DNA of 52,560 nt, taken from Dissophora ornata (lineage: Eukaryota > Mortierellomycota > Mortierellomycetes > Mortierellales > Mortierellaceae). The notes below the pieces were generated by a model. It was not told the DNA's origin, did no database searches, and saw nothing but the letters and a program-made list of their open reading frames with translations. Both the position numbers and the translations under genes were made by a program. How positions within the stretch are numbered: the stretch's first letter is position 1; each line of letters begins with the position of its first letter. The stretch spans positions 8,461-61,020 of the forward strand of contig MU616664.1 in assembly GCA_025201705.1 (NCBI GenBank), written 5' to 3'. This document shows positions 24,109-35,802 of this stretch, piece after piece.

Positions 24109-24286
24109 AAAAAGAAAAAGAGGAAAAAAAGTGAAAGCATAGAGGAAAGGAGAAAACAGGAATCAAACAAGAAAAGCATTTACAACGCGCATGGCATCAA
24201 GCACCTCCACAATAAAATATCCGCCATTTTTGGCAGCCTATCTAGAGGGGCATCTTTTATTATAACAAGGATTGTCATCATCTTCT

Positions 24287-26294
24287 TTAAAGAGTCATAA
24301 ACTCATCCCGGCGCCGCCTGAACTCTGACAGGCGCTGCAATGCGTATTCCACATAGTCAAACTCGATCTCACTCTGCGTCGCCTGGATTAGACCCCATAG
24401 GCCCCACATGATATGTGATGTCAAGGCAAACTTGTTGACTTCCTTATACATGCTGTCGAGAATCTCCGCCTTTGTGACTCCCCCACCGCCATCGCCAGCC
24501 TCATGTCTCTTGCGTGGTGGTGCATTATGGTTATCCAGTGCACTGTTGCCCTTGCTCTGTCCTTGGGCCGTTTGCTCTGCAGCAACTGCCTCGGCTGTCG
24601 CCTGCTCCTCCTTTTGGTACTCTGTCGTAGGTGCCTTCCTAAGCGCCTGTGCCGCATTGGCTGCAGAGAGCGCGACGTTCGCAAGTCCCTTCGTCAGCGT
24701 TGCTGTGATAGACTTGCGCTTCTTGGCGTATTTAGCCAGGTTGATAGCCGTCAGATGGTATCCACACATCGCAATCTCGGCCTCCATGTATGCCTCCAAG
24801 AAATTCAACTGTTGTGCCTTGGTCGGGTACCGATCTGGGTGCATAATTGAAGGTCTCTCTGAGTGATAATCTGCGGTCCATTCACAAAAATGGTTGCCAA
24901 TGTCGAATCCACGGGTGTTATAGCCTGCGTATTCAAAATCGATGATGACCAACTCCCCAGACTCGTCCAGCGTCCTCAATATGTTTCCGTATTGAGTCTA
25001 TAGTCGTCGTGGTGCAAAGGAAAGTAGTGGGAAGGATTTAGACCATGCAGCAGACATGAAAATATTCAAAATAAGAGCGGGATCCAACATACGTCGTTAT
25101 GAGCAAAGACCAAAGGCGAATGCACCGCGGTAAGTTCCTTGTGGACTTCGTCGATCTCAACCAACAACTTTTCAAAGTTGAACTCATCAAATACCGCCTT
25201 CTTGGAAGGATCCTTCGCACAGATCTTCCCGATCGCTTCCTTGGCGAGAGGAATCCATTTTGCAATGTTCTCCTGCGACTGCGGGATGGTTCCCTCAGGT
25301 GGCGGGAAGATGTTGACAATGTTGTGCATTTCACACAAACGGTGGGCAATATGACGCGATGTCCTTAGGTCTCGGAAATCCTCCTTTGTCAATGTTGTCG
25401 ACTCGACATATTGCTCGAACCGTCCGTTCTTGAAAATACCCAACAGAGAGGGTCCAATGTCCATGGTGGAGAGGTTGTGCAGCCATTGAAGCTCCTTGCT
25501 ACGAGAGAACATCGTCTCGAGGCCTACACCATAGACTCTAAGAAGCACTTTGCGAGGCCTTTGCTCCTCTGTCGACTCTGATTTGGGAGGTGGTCCTGTG
25601 ACGAGGAAGATGCAGTTGGTCATGGCTCCACTGATCCGGCTCAGTTTCAGTTGTTGATACTCTGTAACCTCGTCCCAGTCCTGGACGTCCATAAGGTGCA
25701 GCAGCTCCAAGACTCTTTCAGCCAGTTGATCGCCCTTCAGGGTACTATACGTCAAGTGGTTGCCGAGGATTGGTGAGTAATAGCGGTGTTTTGGTTGGAT
25801 CAACGTACTGCCAAATACGTAGGCTCTAAACAAAGAACCCAACAAGCCCACACAACTTACATAATATCAAGTTCCTCATCGTTCATGCGCTTGACTGGTT
25901 CAGGGCTCGACATTGGCATGACCTTGAGCCCCGCAAGACTGGATCTCTTGCTCAATGGAGGGCGGTGGGGTGCATATTGGTGGCACACTGCAGGCTTGTG
26001 CTTTTGCCATGGAAAGATGGAGGACGCGATCGACTGGCGGGAAGAGAAGCCGAAATGCTTTTTGGATCCAGAGAGGTAAATGGGATCGTCGACTGGGGTG
26101 GTAGGCGGCGAGTCGCGGGTGGTCTCTTTTGCAGCTGTCGAGGGGGTGTAGGTGGGGAGGTGAACAGGCTGCTCCTGCCACGAAGACTCTACCTCGAGCG
26201 ATGTTGTGCCGTCATCGATATCGATGTTGCCGCTGGGGTCCTGCTCATCCTTCTTGGTGTGAATGTGGAGAGGCTGATCGGGCTCAGTTGACAT
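24287..26294 (-). CDS. Choline/ethanolamine kinase, 3 exons
   Basis: First step of the Kennedy pathway: phosphorylates choline (and/or ethanolamine) with ATP for phospholipid synthesis. Exons on the minus strand: 26294-25861, 25825-25093 and 24997-24287; 625 aa. Exon 1 encodes a disordered 140-residue N-terminal extension rich in Ser/Thr/Pro. The kinase fold shows LSRISGAMTNCIFLV, KVLLRVYGVG, the Brenner motif VFAHND (His243-Asn-Asp245) with TQYGNIL directly after an intron, and the choline kinase motif LVIIDFEYAGYNTRGFDIGNHFCEW (Asp265). An Ala/Gln/Glu-rich insert of roughly 80 residues interrupts the C-lobe before HIMWGLWGLIQATQSEIEFDYVEYA. Intron 2 falls immediately after the catalytic Asp. 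Choline versus ethanolamine preference is not decided. It is divergent from the uS9m gene. Confidence 0.92.
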
Positions 26295-26979
26295 GGGGGG
26301 GGAGAAGCTGAGGGTCGGGCAAAGAGGAGAGATCGAACGAGAATGAGCAGGCCAGACATGGGGGAAAGCTTAGAGAGATGTCTGTTGGAAGAATCAAGGT
26401 TTGACCATTCTGCACGTGAGAAGTAGTCGCGTGCACTGTCAGAAACAGAGTCGCGTGTATTCTGGGGCACACATGGGGTAGACAGGGAGACCGAGGGGTC
26501 TCTAGATCGACCCTAGACCGTCCGCCCTACCGAACATCGTCTCGGGCATCAGATCGTGAGCCTGTGCATGGTTCTTGCGGGACTCGGGCTGCCTTTCGTT
26601 GCCACTCAGAACCATCGACCCCATGTTCTCGACAGCGTAGTGTCTCTGGCCATCTCAAAGCAGCAACCCAGGTTGAACAACACCTCGGTAGCATTCGAGG
26701 TATCCACAGCCTAGGGTTTTGTTGCCAGCACGGACCGTGCAAAGACTTGTCTGCAAGCGCAAATTCATTCGTCTGAGTATGTTCCGCGAGTAACAGAGGT
26801 AGACGAAACGTTCTCGCGCTGTCCCTCTCTAAATGCAAACATAAACAACCCGAGGCTCCATTCTGCACACAAGCCTCCCGGTGCCCCGCTAATCGCTCGA
26901 CGCTGATCGTCCTCGTGTGTCTGGCTCATTCAAATCCCTTCCCTCTCTCCACGCCCATCCGCCACAGCCAGCCCCCACC
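26295..26979. promoter_or_regulatory. Divergent spacer, choline kinase / uS9m
   Basis: 685 bp between two start codons. It contains a short G8 run close to the kinase start and pyrimidine-rich sequence close to the uS9m start. Open frames here (26527-26868 minus, for example) lack ATG-driven domain content and are not called. Confidence 0.45.
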
Positions 26980-28097
26980 ATGCTCTCTTCACGGACGCTG
27001 GCAAGGACCATCGTCGGCGCCATCAGCCGACCCCTGCACTCGTCCATTCGCTCCTCTGCAGCACCTCTTGCCTCCACAACATGCTTTCGCGCAATGTCTT
27101 CTGGACAGCAGTACTCGAATGAAGCGCCTGCTCAGGAACAACCCATCAATGGCTACCACTCTCTCAGTGGTTTTCAAAACAAGCCCGAATCGCCTTCCTA
27201 CTTTACCACCAACCCTGTCTATAACGAACTGATCGTCAACCTCGACCACACATACCGCCAGCACCGTCCTGTCACGAAGCCCTCAAAGCAGGCACAACGC
27301 CCCAACTGGCTGGGCAAGGAGGCGCTCACAGCAGCGGTTGGCATCAAGTCGCTCAAGACATCGCAATACCGACTTATTGTCTCCAAACTAAACTTGCTTG
27401 CCTCACTCACTCCCCGACCTACGCCTGTGGAGGCTATTTTTGCTCAGTACTCCAAGACTGAAGAGCAAATGGCCCAAAAGGCAAAGCCCAGAGTTGTCGA
27501 CCATCTCGGACGAGCCCAGGCCACAGGACGCAGAAAGGAAGCAAGCGCCAGTGTTTTTGTTGTGGAGGGTGAGGGCAAGGTCTTGATCAACGGTCAGGAG
27601 GCGGCCCACTACTTCAACAAGTCGCAGGATCGGGATTCATTGTTGAAGCCATTCCAGGTCACCGACCTGCTTGGAAAGTACAACGTTTGGGCATTGGTCA
27701 GCGGAGGCGGCACCACAGGTACTAAAAAAAAGCAAAGCAAGATGGACTGAATAGCAGCAGTAACTGTTATTAGATCTCGAAAGAGAGAGAGAGAGGCTAT
27801 TGACTCTCGGATCGTCCCACTATTTGTTTCAATCATAGGCCAAGCAGAGGCTATCTCTCTCGGAATCGCTAAAGCACTGATGACACATTCCCCAGAGCTG
27901 AAGCCTGCTCTCAGAAAGGGTACGACCTGGGACCATTGCTGTTTGTTTGTCTCGCGCTAAGAGAAATCCATACTTAACAACGATGCATTCTTTTGTCGAT
28001 AATAGCTGGCTGCATCACGCGCGACATGCGTGTTGTGGAACGTAAGAAGCCTGGTCAGTACGGAGCAAGGGAAAAGTTCCAGTGGGTCAAGCGTTAA
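26980..28097 (+). CDS. MRPS9: Mitochondrial small-subunit ribosomal protein uS9m, 3 exons
   Basis: Structural protein of the mitochondrial 30S subunit whose C-terminal tail reaches towards the P-site tRNA. Exons: 26980-27718, 27839-27919 and 28006-28097, giving 303 aa. The N-terminus is rich in Arg/Ser/Ala (SSRTLARTIVGAISRPLHSS), fitting a mitochondrial targeting peptide. A fungal-specific region follows, then the uS9 core: GRAQATGRRKEASASVFV, GKVLINGQEAAHYF, NVWALVSGGGTTGQAEAISLGIAKAL and the Lys/Arg tail ending RKKPGQYGAREKFQWVKR. The core matches bacterial S9; extra N-terminal length is usual for fungal Mrps9. The upstream ATG-less part of the frame is not included. Confidence 0.95.
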
Positions 28098-29021
28098 ACG
28101 GCACCCATGGCGTTTTCATATACACAAGTTCTACACATTCGATAGTATTAAAAAAAGAGTATGTCATGACAATAATACCGCTTCTGATAATGTGCTCTCA
28201 TGCGCTCGATATGTACTCGAGTCAGGTGCAAGACGGGGCAACAGACCTATTTGGCAAAACATGTACCATTCTTTCTGGAGCTTCTACGCGGGCTGTGTTG
28301 TGTGTGGCCCTACTGTGTAGTCCAATAGTCCATATTCAGCCCTCTCCGCGCTACATTGCTAATCTAGCATCGCCATCCCCAGCCCGCTGTCAGCCGTTGC
28401 TGCTTTGCCCCTGTCGTTGTCTGGGTTCAGCCTGCGCTACACCGCGTCTCGAAAGTCGAGTTTGTCAGGGCTGTCGCTTTCGGACAGTTTCGTTAATTAT
28501 TCCTCTGCGCAAGGCTGTATCTGTGGCACTGATCTGACTCTGAGCTCAATTAGAACCTTGAGTCGGTTCTTGGCAAAATTAACAATATGCACACACACAC
28601 AACACAACACACACACACACACAACACAACACACACACACACACAACACATACACACACAAACAAAAACGCGACCACGTCTAATGCCCATTGCTCCCGTC
28701 GCTGAACTGCTGAGTACCAGGTTCCACGAGCTTGTTCTATTCTTGTACCTCTGGTATGTTCCTGGATAATGGGTAGCTCGGCCGTCATCTTTCTTTTCTT
28801 CCTTTATCTCTTGTTCGCTTCTGTCCCCCTCTCTTTCTGCCTCTCGATTTCTCTCCCTGTATTCGTGCTATTGCCGTCCGCGACACAAGTCTACCATCAC
28901 TCTTCAATTGCTTCCTAGATAAGGGAGTGAGCATCTCTATTCTCCGCCCACACATTCTATTTATTTTTTTTTTGTTTACATTCAACCTCATTCCACACTC
29001 GCCTTCGCCATCGACAGGACC
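28098..29021. other. Intergenic region with CA microsatellite, upstream of the alpha-arrestin
   Basis: 924 bp between tandem genes. The left half is plain sequence without a gene. The middle has a CA-rich microsatellite (about 28588-28668), and 28780-28980 is strongly pyrimidine-rich, as in fungal promoters. The plus-strand frame across the CA repeat (Thr-His repeats) is an artefact of the repeat. Confidence 0.55.
28588..28668. repeat. Interrupted (CA)n microsatellite
   Basis: Blocks of (AC)5-8 alternate with AACACAAC interruptions in a near-regular pattern, then fade into acaaacaaaaac. Likely variable in length between isolates. Confidence 0.9.
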
Positions 29022-31241
29022 ATGAAGAAGCTGTCCATAAATCTCTCTTCTGATGGCAGTGAAACCCCAGCCTTCTACTTGCCTGGAGATACCATAAAAG
29101 GTACTTTGAGCGATGCAGCGTAGACACTCTGCGAATTTGCACAGCAAAACAACCCTTGCTGCGGATTATTGATCCCCTTTCGTGTGTCTCCTGTATGTAG
29201 GACACGCTCACCTCACGACATCATCCAGCGTCAAGTATTCCTGCATCAAAGCACAATTTATAGGCCTCGTGTCGACAAAGTTGGCAAAGACAGAGGACCA
29301 GGCTTACATCCTCAGCCAACAGGTCGTCCTCCTCGGCAACGCCAACAATGAGTCGGAATACGTGATCGAGGAAGGGAAGTACGTCTGGCCGTTCACCTTC
29401 ACCATCCCCCGGCAGCACCATCCCTCCTCTGGAAAGGTTAGAAGTCAGACAACAATAGCCACAGTTGATTTCATTTTAACCGAGCCCAAAGCCTGAACTG
29501 ACGTCTGAATCTTAATGCCCGATCTCACCACAGTACCGCCATGGAGCAGTCAAGTACACACTAACAGTAACGCTGGCTTCCGCTGGATTCATGGGCGGGA
29601 TGCAAGAGCTCAAGGCCAGTCAGACCATCCAGGTCAAGGACCTGATCAACATCATGGACAAGCCTTACTCAAATCCGATCTCTGTTAAAGGGGACAGCCA
29701 CCTGCGACCCGAATCGGACAATCCCAGGAATACCGCAACTGCACTCGTGAAGCTCCCTCGGTCTGCGTTTCTCAAGGGACAACGACTAAATGTCGAAATT
29801 GAACTGTACCATCCTTTCAAGGTGCAAAGAGACCCCGGGTGCTTTATCCAACTGGTGCGCAGGGAAAGATACTTTGCCGGCGAGTAAGTTGACAAATAAC
29901 CATGAGAGCTATACCATTGGCGATGTATGTGTACAATGCGAGAGACCAAGTAACCGACCGCTGACCGTACTGAATGGTAGCCAAGCAAAGGAGTACATGG
30001 ATACAATTGCATCTTGCGCTGAAGCGCTAGTTGTGGACTCGAATCTGAGCACCGGAAAAATCGCTTCGGAACTGACTGTGCCTGACATTGCTCTCCCAAC
30101 CATGACGACGACAAAGATCATGTCGATTGAATATGAACTTGTCGTATTGTTCGACATGAGACCAAAGAAAGGCTTCATGGAATCGCGGCACGGCAAGACG
30201 GTGAAGAGCAAAATGAGAAATAAGCTGCTGAGCAGCCCCGGTGGCATCGAGGTTCATCTGCCCATCTTTATCGGAACTCTGTCCGACAGCTCACGTGCCC
30301 AACGGCCAGCTCTCACATCCCGCTCCACCTCCAGCTCCGGCAGCCCGGCAGCGCCAGGATCTCCTGCTAGATCTTTACCCTCAATGTCACCCTCTCCAAA
30401 GTCATCGCCAGGATATCCACGCCAGCCCTTGCCAACAGCCACGCCAGAACCACCAGGATATAACTTTGGGCGCTTTACAGAGGGAGAGTCTTCCAGGAGA
30501 CATGCGACTGACACTCTCCACGTACAAGCGCAGCCAAACGCCGCACCATATCCCTCCCTTCGGAATCGAAGCCACTCTGCAGTGCCTGGAACCGCACCCT
30601 CCCACTTTCCACCCGCTGACTCTCAGACTTATGCTACGCATGCAGACATTAGGAATAAACCGCTACCGTTGTTCCCTCAAACCTCTACCCATCTCCAGCC
30701 CTCCCCTATACCCTCCGTCTCCTCGCCTGCATCCATGTCCCCACCATCCTCAGGACCATCTATGCGACCTGCAGCAACAACAGCTCCTGCGCCACAACTT
30801 CCGCCACGCTCACAACATCCAAACCTTCCAAGAGGACCAGGATCCATGCCTGCACTGGGACGGAATGGATATCCTCGCGAAAAGGACGCGCTTGATCAGC
30901 ACCGGGAGCTTCCGTTGCCCATTGCCATGACAGTCGAGATGCCGACAGCACCCCTGGCGATGGATCTTGGATTGGGGCCTGCTTCGCCTCGTGTAGAGAA
31001 TCTGCGAGGTGACACGTTCCGGTATCGCCAGTCGTCTGCACCTCCGATCCCAACACCAGGGAGCACGATTGACTACTTCCAATTAGCGCCCAGAGCTCCT
31101 CAAATGGCTTTGCCAATCCCACCGACTGCACCACCAATGTTCTTGAGCCCAGAAGATAGGGAGTATGTGGAGAACAATAGACATGCAGCATATTCTCCAT
31201 CTGGATCTGAAGATGCGTCTGGGTATTCATACCGACGATAG
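29022..31241 (+). CDS. Alpha-arrestin (ART-like) with a PPxY motif, 4 exons
   Basis: Arrestin-fold adaptor, expected to recruit a Nedd4/Rsp5-type ubiquitin ligase to plasma-membrane transporters for endocytosis. Exons: 29022-29100, 29201-29436, 29534-29883 and 29981-31241; 641 aa. The N-lobe shows FYLPGDTIKG, SVKYSCIKAQFIG and KYVWPFTFTIP, followed by YRHGAVKYTLTVTL; the C-lobe shows PRSAFLKGQRLNVEIEL and TTTKIMSIEYELVVLFDM. After about residue 330 the protein is a disordered Ser/Pro-rich tail. PPGY at residues 379-382 fits the PPxY consensus for WW domains of Rsp5. Lysines near the motif are few. The first exon is only 79 nt. Assignment to alpha-arrestins is strong; the transporter client is unknown. 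Confidence 0.88.
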
Positions 31242-31437
31242 TTTAGTGTACAGTGGTAAGCTGGATAGCTTGGCACGTTGTAACATAAAGACTGCCTTCA
31301 GACAAGCTTCCAATTGCGCTTTTTGCTTTTTACATTCTTTCTAATTTGCCACCAAAAAAAATAATAACAATAATAATAAAAACCTCACTGCGCCGCTCTG
31401 TCGCTCTATTACATCGTTTCCAAAGTTTGAATGAACG

Positions 31438-33420
31438 ATGGCGGATCAGGAACTCAAATGTAAATATGTCCCTTCTAGCAACACTCTTGTTACCCTAGTG
31501 TCAAAGTTACACTTTCTCGGTTTGGGGCTTACCACTATATTTGTTCTATACGCCTGCGCTGTGCTTTTCGATGGTAGGCAACATTCTTACTTGCCGAAGT
31601 ACCTTGAGTTCCTTTGGAAAGGTACAAGCTTGTCCAATTCGTCTATACAAATATTTTTTTTAGCTGCAGCGATCTTTCTAATTCCCTGGATCTCTAGGCT
31701 TGTGTAACGACATGTTCACGTACCGTATCTCAACCAAATCGAGCACAAACGAGAGCGCATTGCTTACAAGAAAGAAGATTAGTTGGTGTTTTTAACTTGG
31801 ATCTGTCTCTCTCCGTCTTTCTGTTGGTCAGACATCTTTTGCGTGGTCTGTGCCAACAAGGCCTTCGATACAGCGCTCGTCTGCCCAGCCTGCGAGATGA
31901 GTCTAACGCAACAGTAAAAGTCTACACAAGAGAAACATTGTGTTGGCGAATCGTGAAAGCAAATCCAGTTTTCTCGTGCTTGCTTTGCTGACACGTTTTT
32001 TTTCAACACCAGGGATGACATTGTATTTGTGGAGCTCAGTCCGAGTCAAGAGTATCGCTCTGTACGTCCATATCAAAGGTCTGAGACCCCTGTTAGTGTT
32101 TTTTGAAGACAAGTTTTTTCTGTCGTTTTACGAGGTTTATTTGAACTACGTAGTCAATCTTGTCCGGCCTGCGACCTGAAATCATTATGGAGATTTGCAC
32201 TCGCGCCATTTCCTTCTGGACATACCAGACAGCACAAGAAGCCAAGTACCAGGAAATGACGCGAAGGGCTATGGAGGACAAGATACATCTTTACGAGAAG
32301 CAGCAGCAAAGAATAACTCGGGAAGTCAGTCTGGAGATCAATGGTAGTATTCTCTTTACGTTCTTTTGGGACAACGCTGAAGGCTAACATGCATGGCACA
32401 ATAAGCTATTGACTGAATGCGATATTGGCCTCTTTGATGGTTCTTAGGTTTCCGGGATACCGTCAACTGTAAAGTTTCGAGCCGTACTTGCACCCCTAGC
32501 GCTTAATCGATGACCTTCTAAGGCTAACGATGCTACATATTTTATTTTCTTTACATCTGCAGCTCTACAAAAGGATTTAGAGCAAGAGAGGAGAAAGACT
32601 GCGGATCTCAGCGATCAACTTGACGAAAAAGCGCGACAATTGTCCAAGTTACAGACACTCTACGAGCGGCAAAAGAGACGGCCCTTGTTCACGGAGACTC
32701 CACAGCATCCACTTCAGCAGTTGCATGACAATGATTCTTTATTGGGCGGCGACGGGAATCCGTATCGAACCTTTCAAAATATCGTAAGAGTCTCTTCGGT
32801 GCGCATACTCTTCTGTTTTACAGGGAACATATGGATAAAATCATGACCATGTAGTCAGGATCCGCACTCTATACCCAAGCCATTTGTGAGTAGGACTGAG
32901 GTTGTGCCTGGTCCGCCTTCCTTGGTTTCAACTTTTCAGCCAGCAATTGCCTCTGCTGCTCTACTCCCGCCCCATCTGCAGGGTAACTGTTTGTGCATTG
33001 AGAGGAGCCGACTGTATATTTTTCGCAAGTTATCATATCAGTAATATCTTGTCATTTTATAATGGCAAACTTATTGACAATGTTGTAGACGCGAGGCTTT
33101 TTGCCTACGATCGACCGGGCAACAATCTCAACCATCTGCAGCGGTCGATCAGTCACCACGGGTTACCTTCGGATGGTGGTTTCGCAGCTTCGGTAGCTTC
33201 AGCAGGAGGGTTGGGACGGAATGCGGACATGAGATCGTACTCTAGCGGGTCGATAAATGGGAGACTAGGCGCAATGCCATTGCTTAGTAGGGGTGAACAT
33301 GCGGTCGGACGTGGACATGAGCAGGGGCACGGTCAGATTCAGGGCCAAGGCCAGTCGTATCCATTGCCAGTGACAACTCGCGGTGGCACACTCTTGCGTG
33401 ATGCGTTTAAGGGGAAGTGA
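31438..33420 (+). CDS. HEI10: HEI10/CCNB1IP1 meiotic RING E3 ligase, 9 exons
   Basis: Ubiquitin/SUMO ligase-type RING protein that promotes meiotic crossovers in plants, Sordaria and animals. Exons: 31438-31459, 31578-31621, 31698-31719, 31832-31913, 32013-32061, 32154-32343, 32563-32783, 32859-32982 and 33089-33420; sum 1086 nt, 361 aa. Spliced, the N-terminus reads LKCNILTCRSTL, then ACVTTCSHIFCVVCANKAF and LVCPACEMSL, a complete RING finger in the HEI10 arrangement. It is followed by the diagnostic VELSPSQEYRS, LSGLRPEIIMEICTRAISFWTYQ, a coiled coil (residues about 120-210: EKQQQRI, QKDLEQERRKT, KLQTLYERQKRR) and a Gly/His/Gln-rich tail. The match over the LSPSxEY and GLRPEI blocks separates it from other RING proteins. 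Three of the first four junctions fall inside the RING, with exons of 22, 44 and 22 nt. A naive open frame at 31438-31707 reads through intron 1 and is wrong. Confidence 0.88.
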
Positions 33421-33743
33421 TTAGCGGTCGCCGGAGAAAGTGGCGTGCCATGTTGCAATGGGTCGGGTTGAGAACCAGAGAACTCCACAGCGCCACAGCG
33501 CCACAGTCTACAATCGCATCACAGTCTACAGTGCAAATCTCGTCTATGCCAGAACAAGAAAACAAAAAATTGGCACTGAGCTGTAATTCTTCCCACGGTG
33601 ACATATTTAGTTCCCGCTCGGCACAGTCTCTCTTTCTCCTCTCTCTCCTCTCTCTTCTACTTCTCACTGATCTGTGCCAACATCCTCTCGAATCCACTCC
33701 ATCCCATCTCTCCACTCATCATCAAATCCGGACTCATTCCATC
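33421..33743. other. Intergenic spacer HEI10 / BCKDHB
   Basis: 323 bp in tandem orientation. Contains a short direct repeat (cagcgccacagcgccacagtctacaatcgcatcacagtctaca) near 33490 and a CT-rich block (33630-33665) just before the next gene. No gene seen. Confidence 0.4.
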
Positions 33744-35561
33744 ATGTCCATCGCATCCATGAACACACCCCGTCTGGCCAATACCCTCGCTGCCGCTTCC
33801 AGGAGCCTCCTGAAGCAGCGAGTGCCACTCAAGGTACAGCACCGTCAGAGCTAGCGCTGTCTCCTTGACAGTGCGCGCAAGAGACCGTTTAGGAACAACC
33901 CCCCCCTTCTCTCTCTCTCTCTGCCAGTGATTGTTGCTAATTCATCAGTCGCGATCTCCCCAAACAAACGATAGCACTTCCACACCTCATTAAAGAACCA
34001 ATACTCGGAGGGAACCTCCCCCCCTCCCGCAGAAGGCTTCCTGCCCGGAGTCGCCAATTCAAAGTTGATCAAGCACACACACCACGAGGCTCTCAGGAAC
34101 CCCGAGTTGGCCGGTGTCGCCAATGGTGCGTACCAATGAGTGCCTCACATATGCAGGTTGACTACTGCCATTTTCTTCCACGCTAACCGTCTGCAATATC
34201 TTGTTATATGTTGTTGTAATAGGAGAGACAAAGAAGATGAACACCTTTCAGGCTATCAACGATGCCATGAGCATTGCGCTGGCAACTGATGACACAGCCT
34301 GTGTCTTTGGAGAGGATGTCGCATTCGGAGGAGTGTTCCGCTGCACAATGGGACTCTCAGAGATGTTCGGTACGTTGAGTTGATTTCCAGCAGCGGCCCT
34401 TTTTTTTTTTTTTGCAACAAGCGTGGGGTGGGTGGTGGCGCCTGGATTCGTCACACAATATTCATTTTGCCTCCAACTCAATTTTTTTTCTTTTTTTTTC
34501 CCACGGGATGTATCCTGTGCAATTTATTACTACAGGCCGCGATAGAGTTTTCAACACTCCCTTGTCAGAGCAGGCCATTGCTGGTTTCGGAATCGGTATG
34601 GCCGCCATGGGATCGACTGCCATCGCCGAGATCCAGTTCGCGGATTACATCTTCCCCGCCTTTGATCAGCTGGTGAACGAGGCTGCCAAGTACCGTTACC
34701 GCTCCGGAGGCGAGTTTGATGTTGGAGGACTGTGCATCCGCACGCCATCCGGTGCTGTTGGACATGGAGGCCACTACCATTCTCAGAGCCCTGAGGCTTA
34801 CTTTGCTCACACCCCTGGTCTCAAGGTTGTGATCCCTCGCAGCCCTATCCAGGCCAAGGGTCTGCTGTTGGCTTCCATTCGTGACCGTAACCCTACCATT
34901 TTCATGGAGCCCAAGATTCTGTACCGTGCTGCAGGTATGTTGGTTTAGACACGAATGAAGAGGAAGCGTAAAAGTGGTTGGGTTGTAGAGAGCCGACTTG
35001 GATGCAGTACTTTGCTCTAACAAAAGCGCCTCTCTTTTATTGTATAGTCGAGATGGTCCCAGTCGGCGATTACGAGTTGCCTTTGGGCAAGGCCGAGATT
35101 TTGACGCCAGGCAAGGACTTGACTGTGGTTGGATGGGGTGCACAGCTCTACGTTCTCGAGAATGCAATCCAGATTGCTCAAAAGAAGATGCCCGGTCTCT
35201 CTGTGGAGTTGATTGATCTCCGCTCGATCTTGCCATGGGATGTCGAGACTGTCTGCAACTCTGTCAACAAGACTGGACGTCTGTTGATTGCTCACGAGGC
35301 ACCCAAGACCCAGGGCTTTGCCGCCGAGATTGCCAGCACTGTTATGGAGAGGTAAGGGCTTGATCCTTTTTTTTGCGGTGTTACTAATGCTTGTGCTGTC
35401 CATGTTTTTGCTCTCACGGAAACAGATGCTTCTTGCGCTTGGAGGCACCCCCACAGAGGCTGTGCTCGTTCGATACTCCCTTCCCATTGGTCTTTGAAAA
35501 GTTCCATGTGCCCGACATGATCCGTTGCGCCGAGGGCATCGAGCGTGCAATGAAATACTAA
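33744..35561 (+). CDS. BCKDHB: Branched-chain 2-oxoacid dehydrogenase E1 beta subunit, 6 exons
   Basis: Mitochondrial matrix enzyme; with the alpha subunit it decarboxylates keto acids of Leu, Ile and Val using thiamine diphosphate. Exons: 33744-33833, 33975-34125, 34223-34369, 34536-34934, 35048-35351 and 35426-35561; 408 aa. Residues 1-30 are a Ser/Arg/Leu targeting peptide. Conserved blocks: [90 protein letters not shown] and EPKILYRAA. The GGVFRCTxGL and YHSQSPEA signatures distinguish it from pyruvate dehydrogenase E1 beta. The C-terminal transketolase domain follows ([35 protein letters not shown]). Intron 3 (34370-34535) holds two T-runs. Length fits the family. Confidence 0.95.
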
Positions 35562-35802
35562 GATAGAGTGGATAGAGCCGCGGTTTTCAGTGAAAATAGA
35601 ATACAATGGAATAGAATAACATAGATGATACCTCCCCTCTTTGCTGCATGCCGCGCATATATATATATACGACTATTATGTGCTGCTTTGAGATGGCGAC
35701 AAGCGAATCCTCGCCTCTCTGGCTTTTTACTTTTCTCAACGCTCAACGTCCGTCTATTCTAAAGTGAACGATTTTTCCATCATCTATTTTCGACCGCAAT
35801 AT

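Noticed and set aside
24408..24866. 152-codon plus-strand frame inside choline kinase
   Set aside because: Antisense shadow of the kinase C-lobe, which carries conserved motifs.
28587..28769. Thr/His-repeat peptide across the CA microsatellite
   Set aside because: Produced by the dinucleotide repeat; no start context or conservation.
31460..31707. Membrane-protein-like open frame continuing HEI10 exon 1
   Set aside because: It is intron 1 plus shifted reading of exons 2 and 3; the spliced RING sequence explains the region better.
34565..35236. 223-codon antisense frame over BCKDHB
   Set aside because: Shadow of a strongly conserved gene; no own domains.
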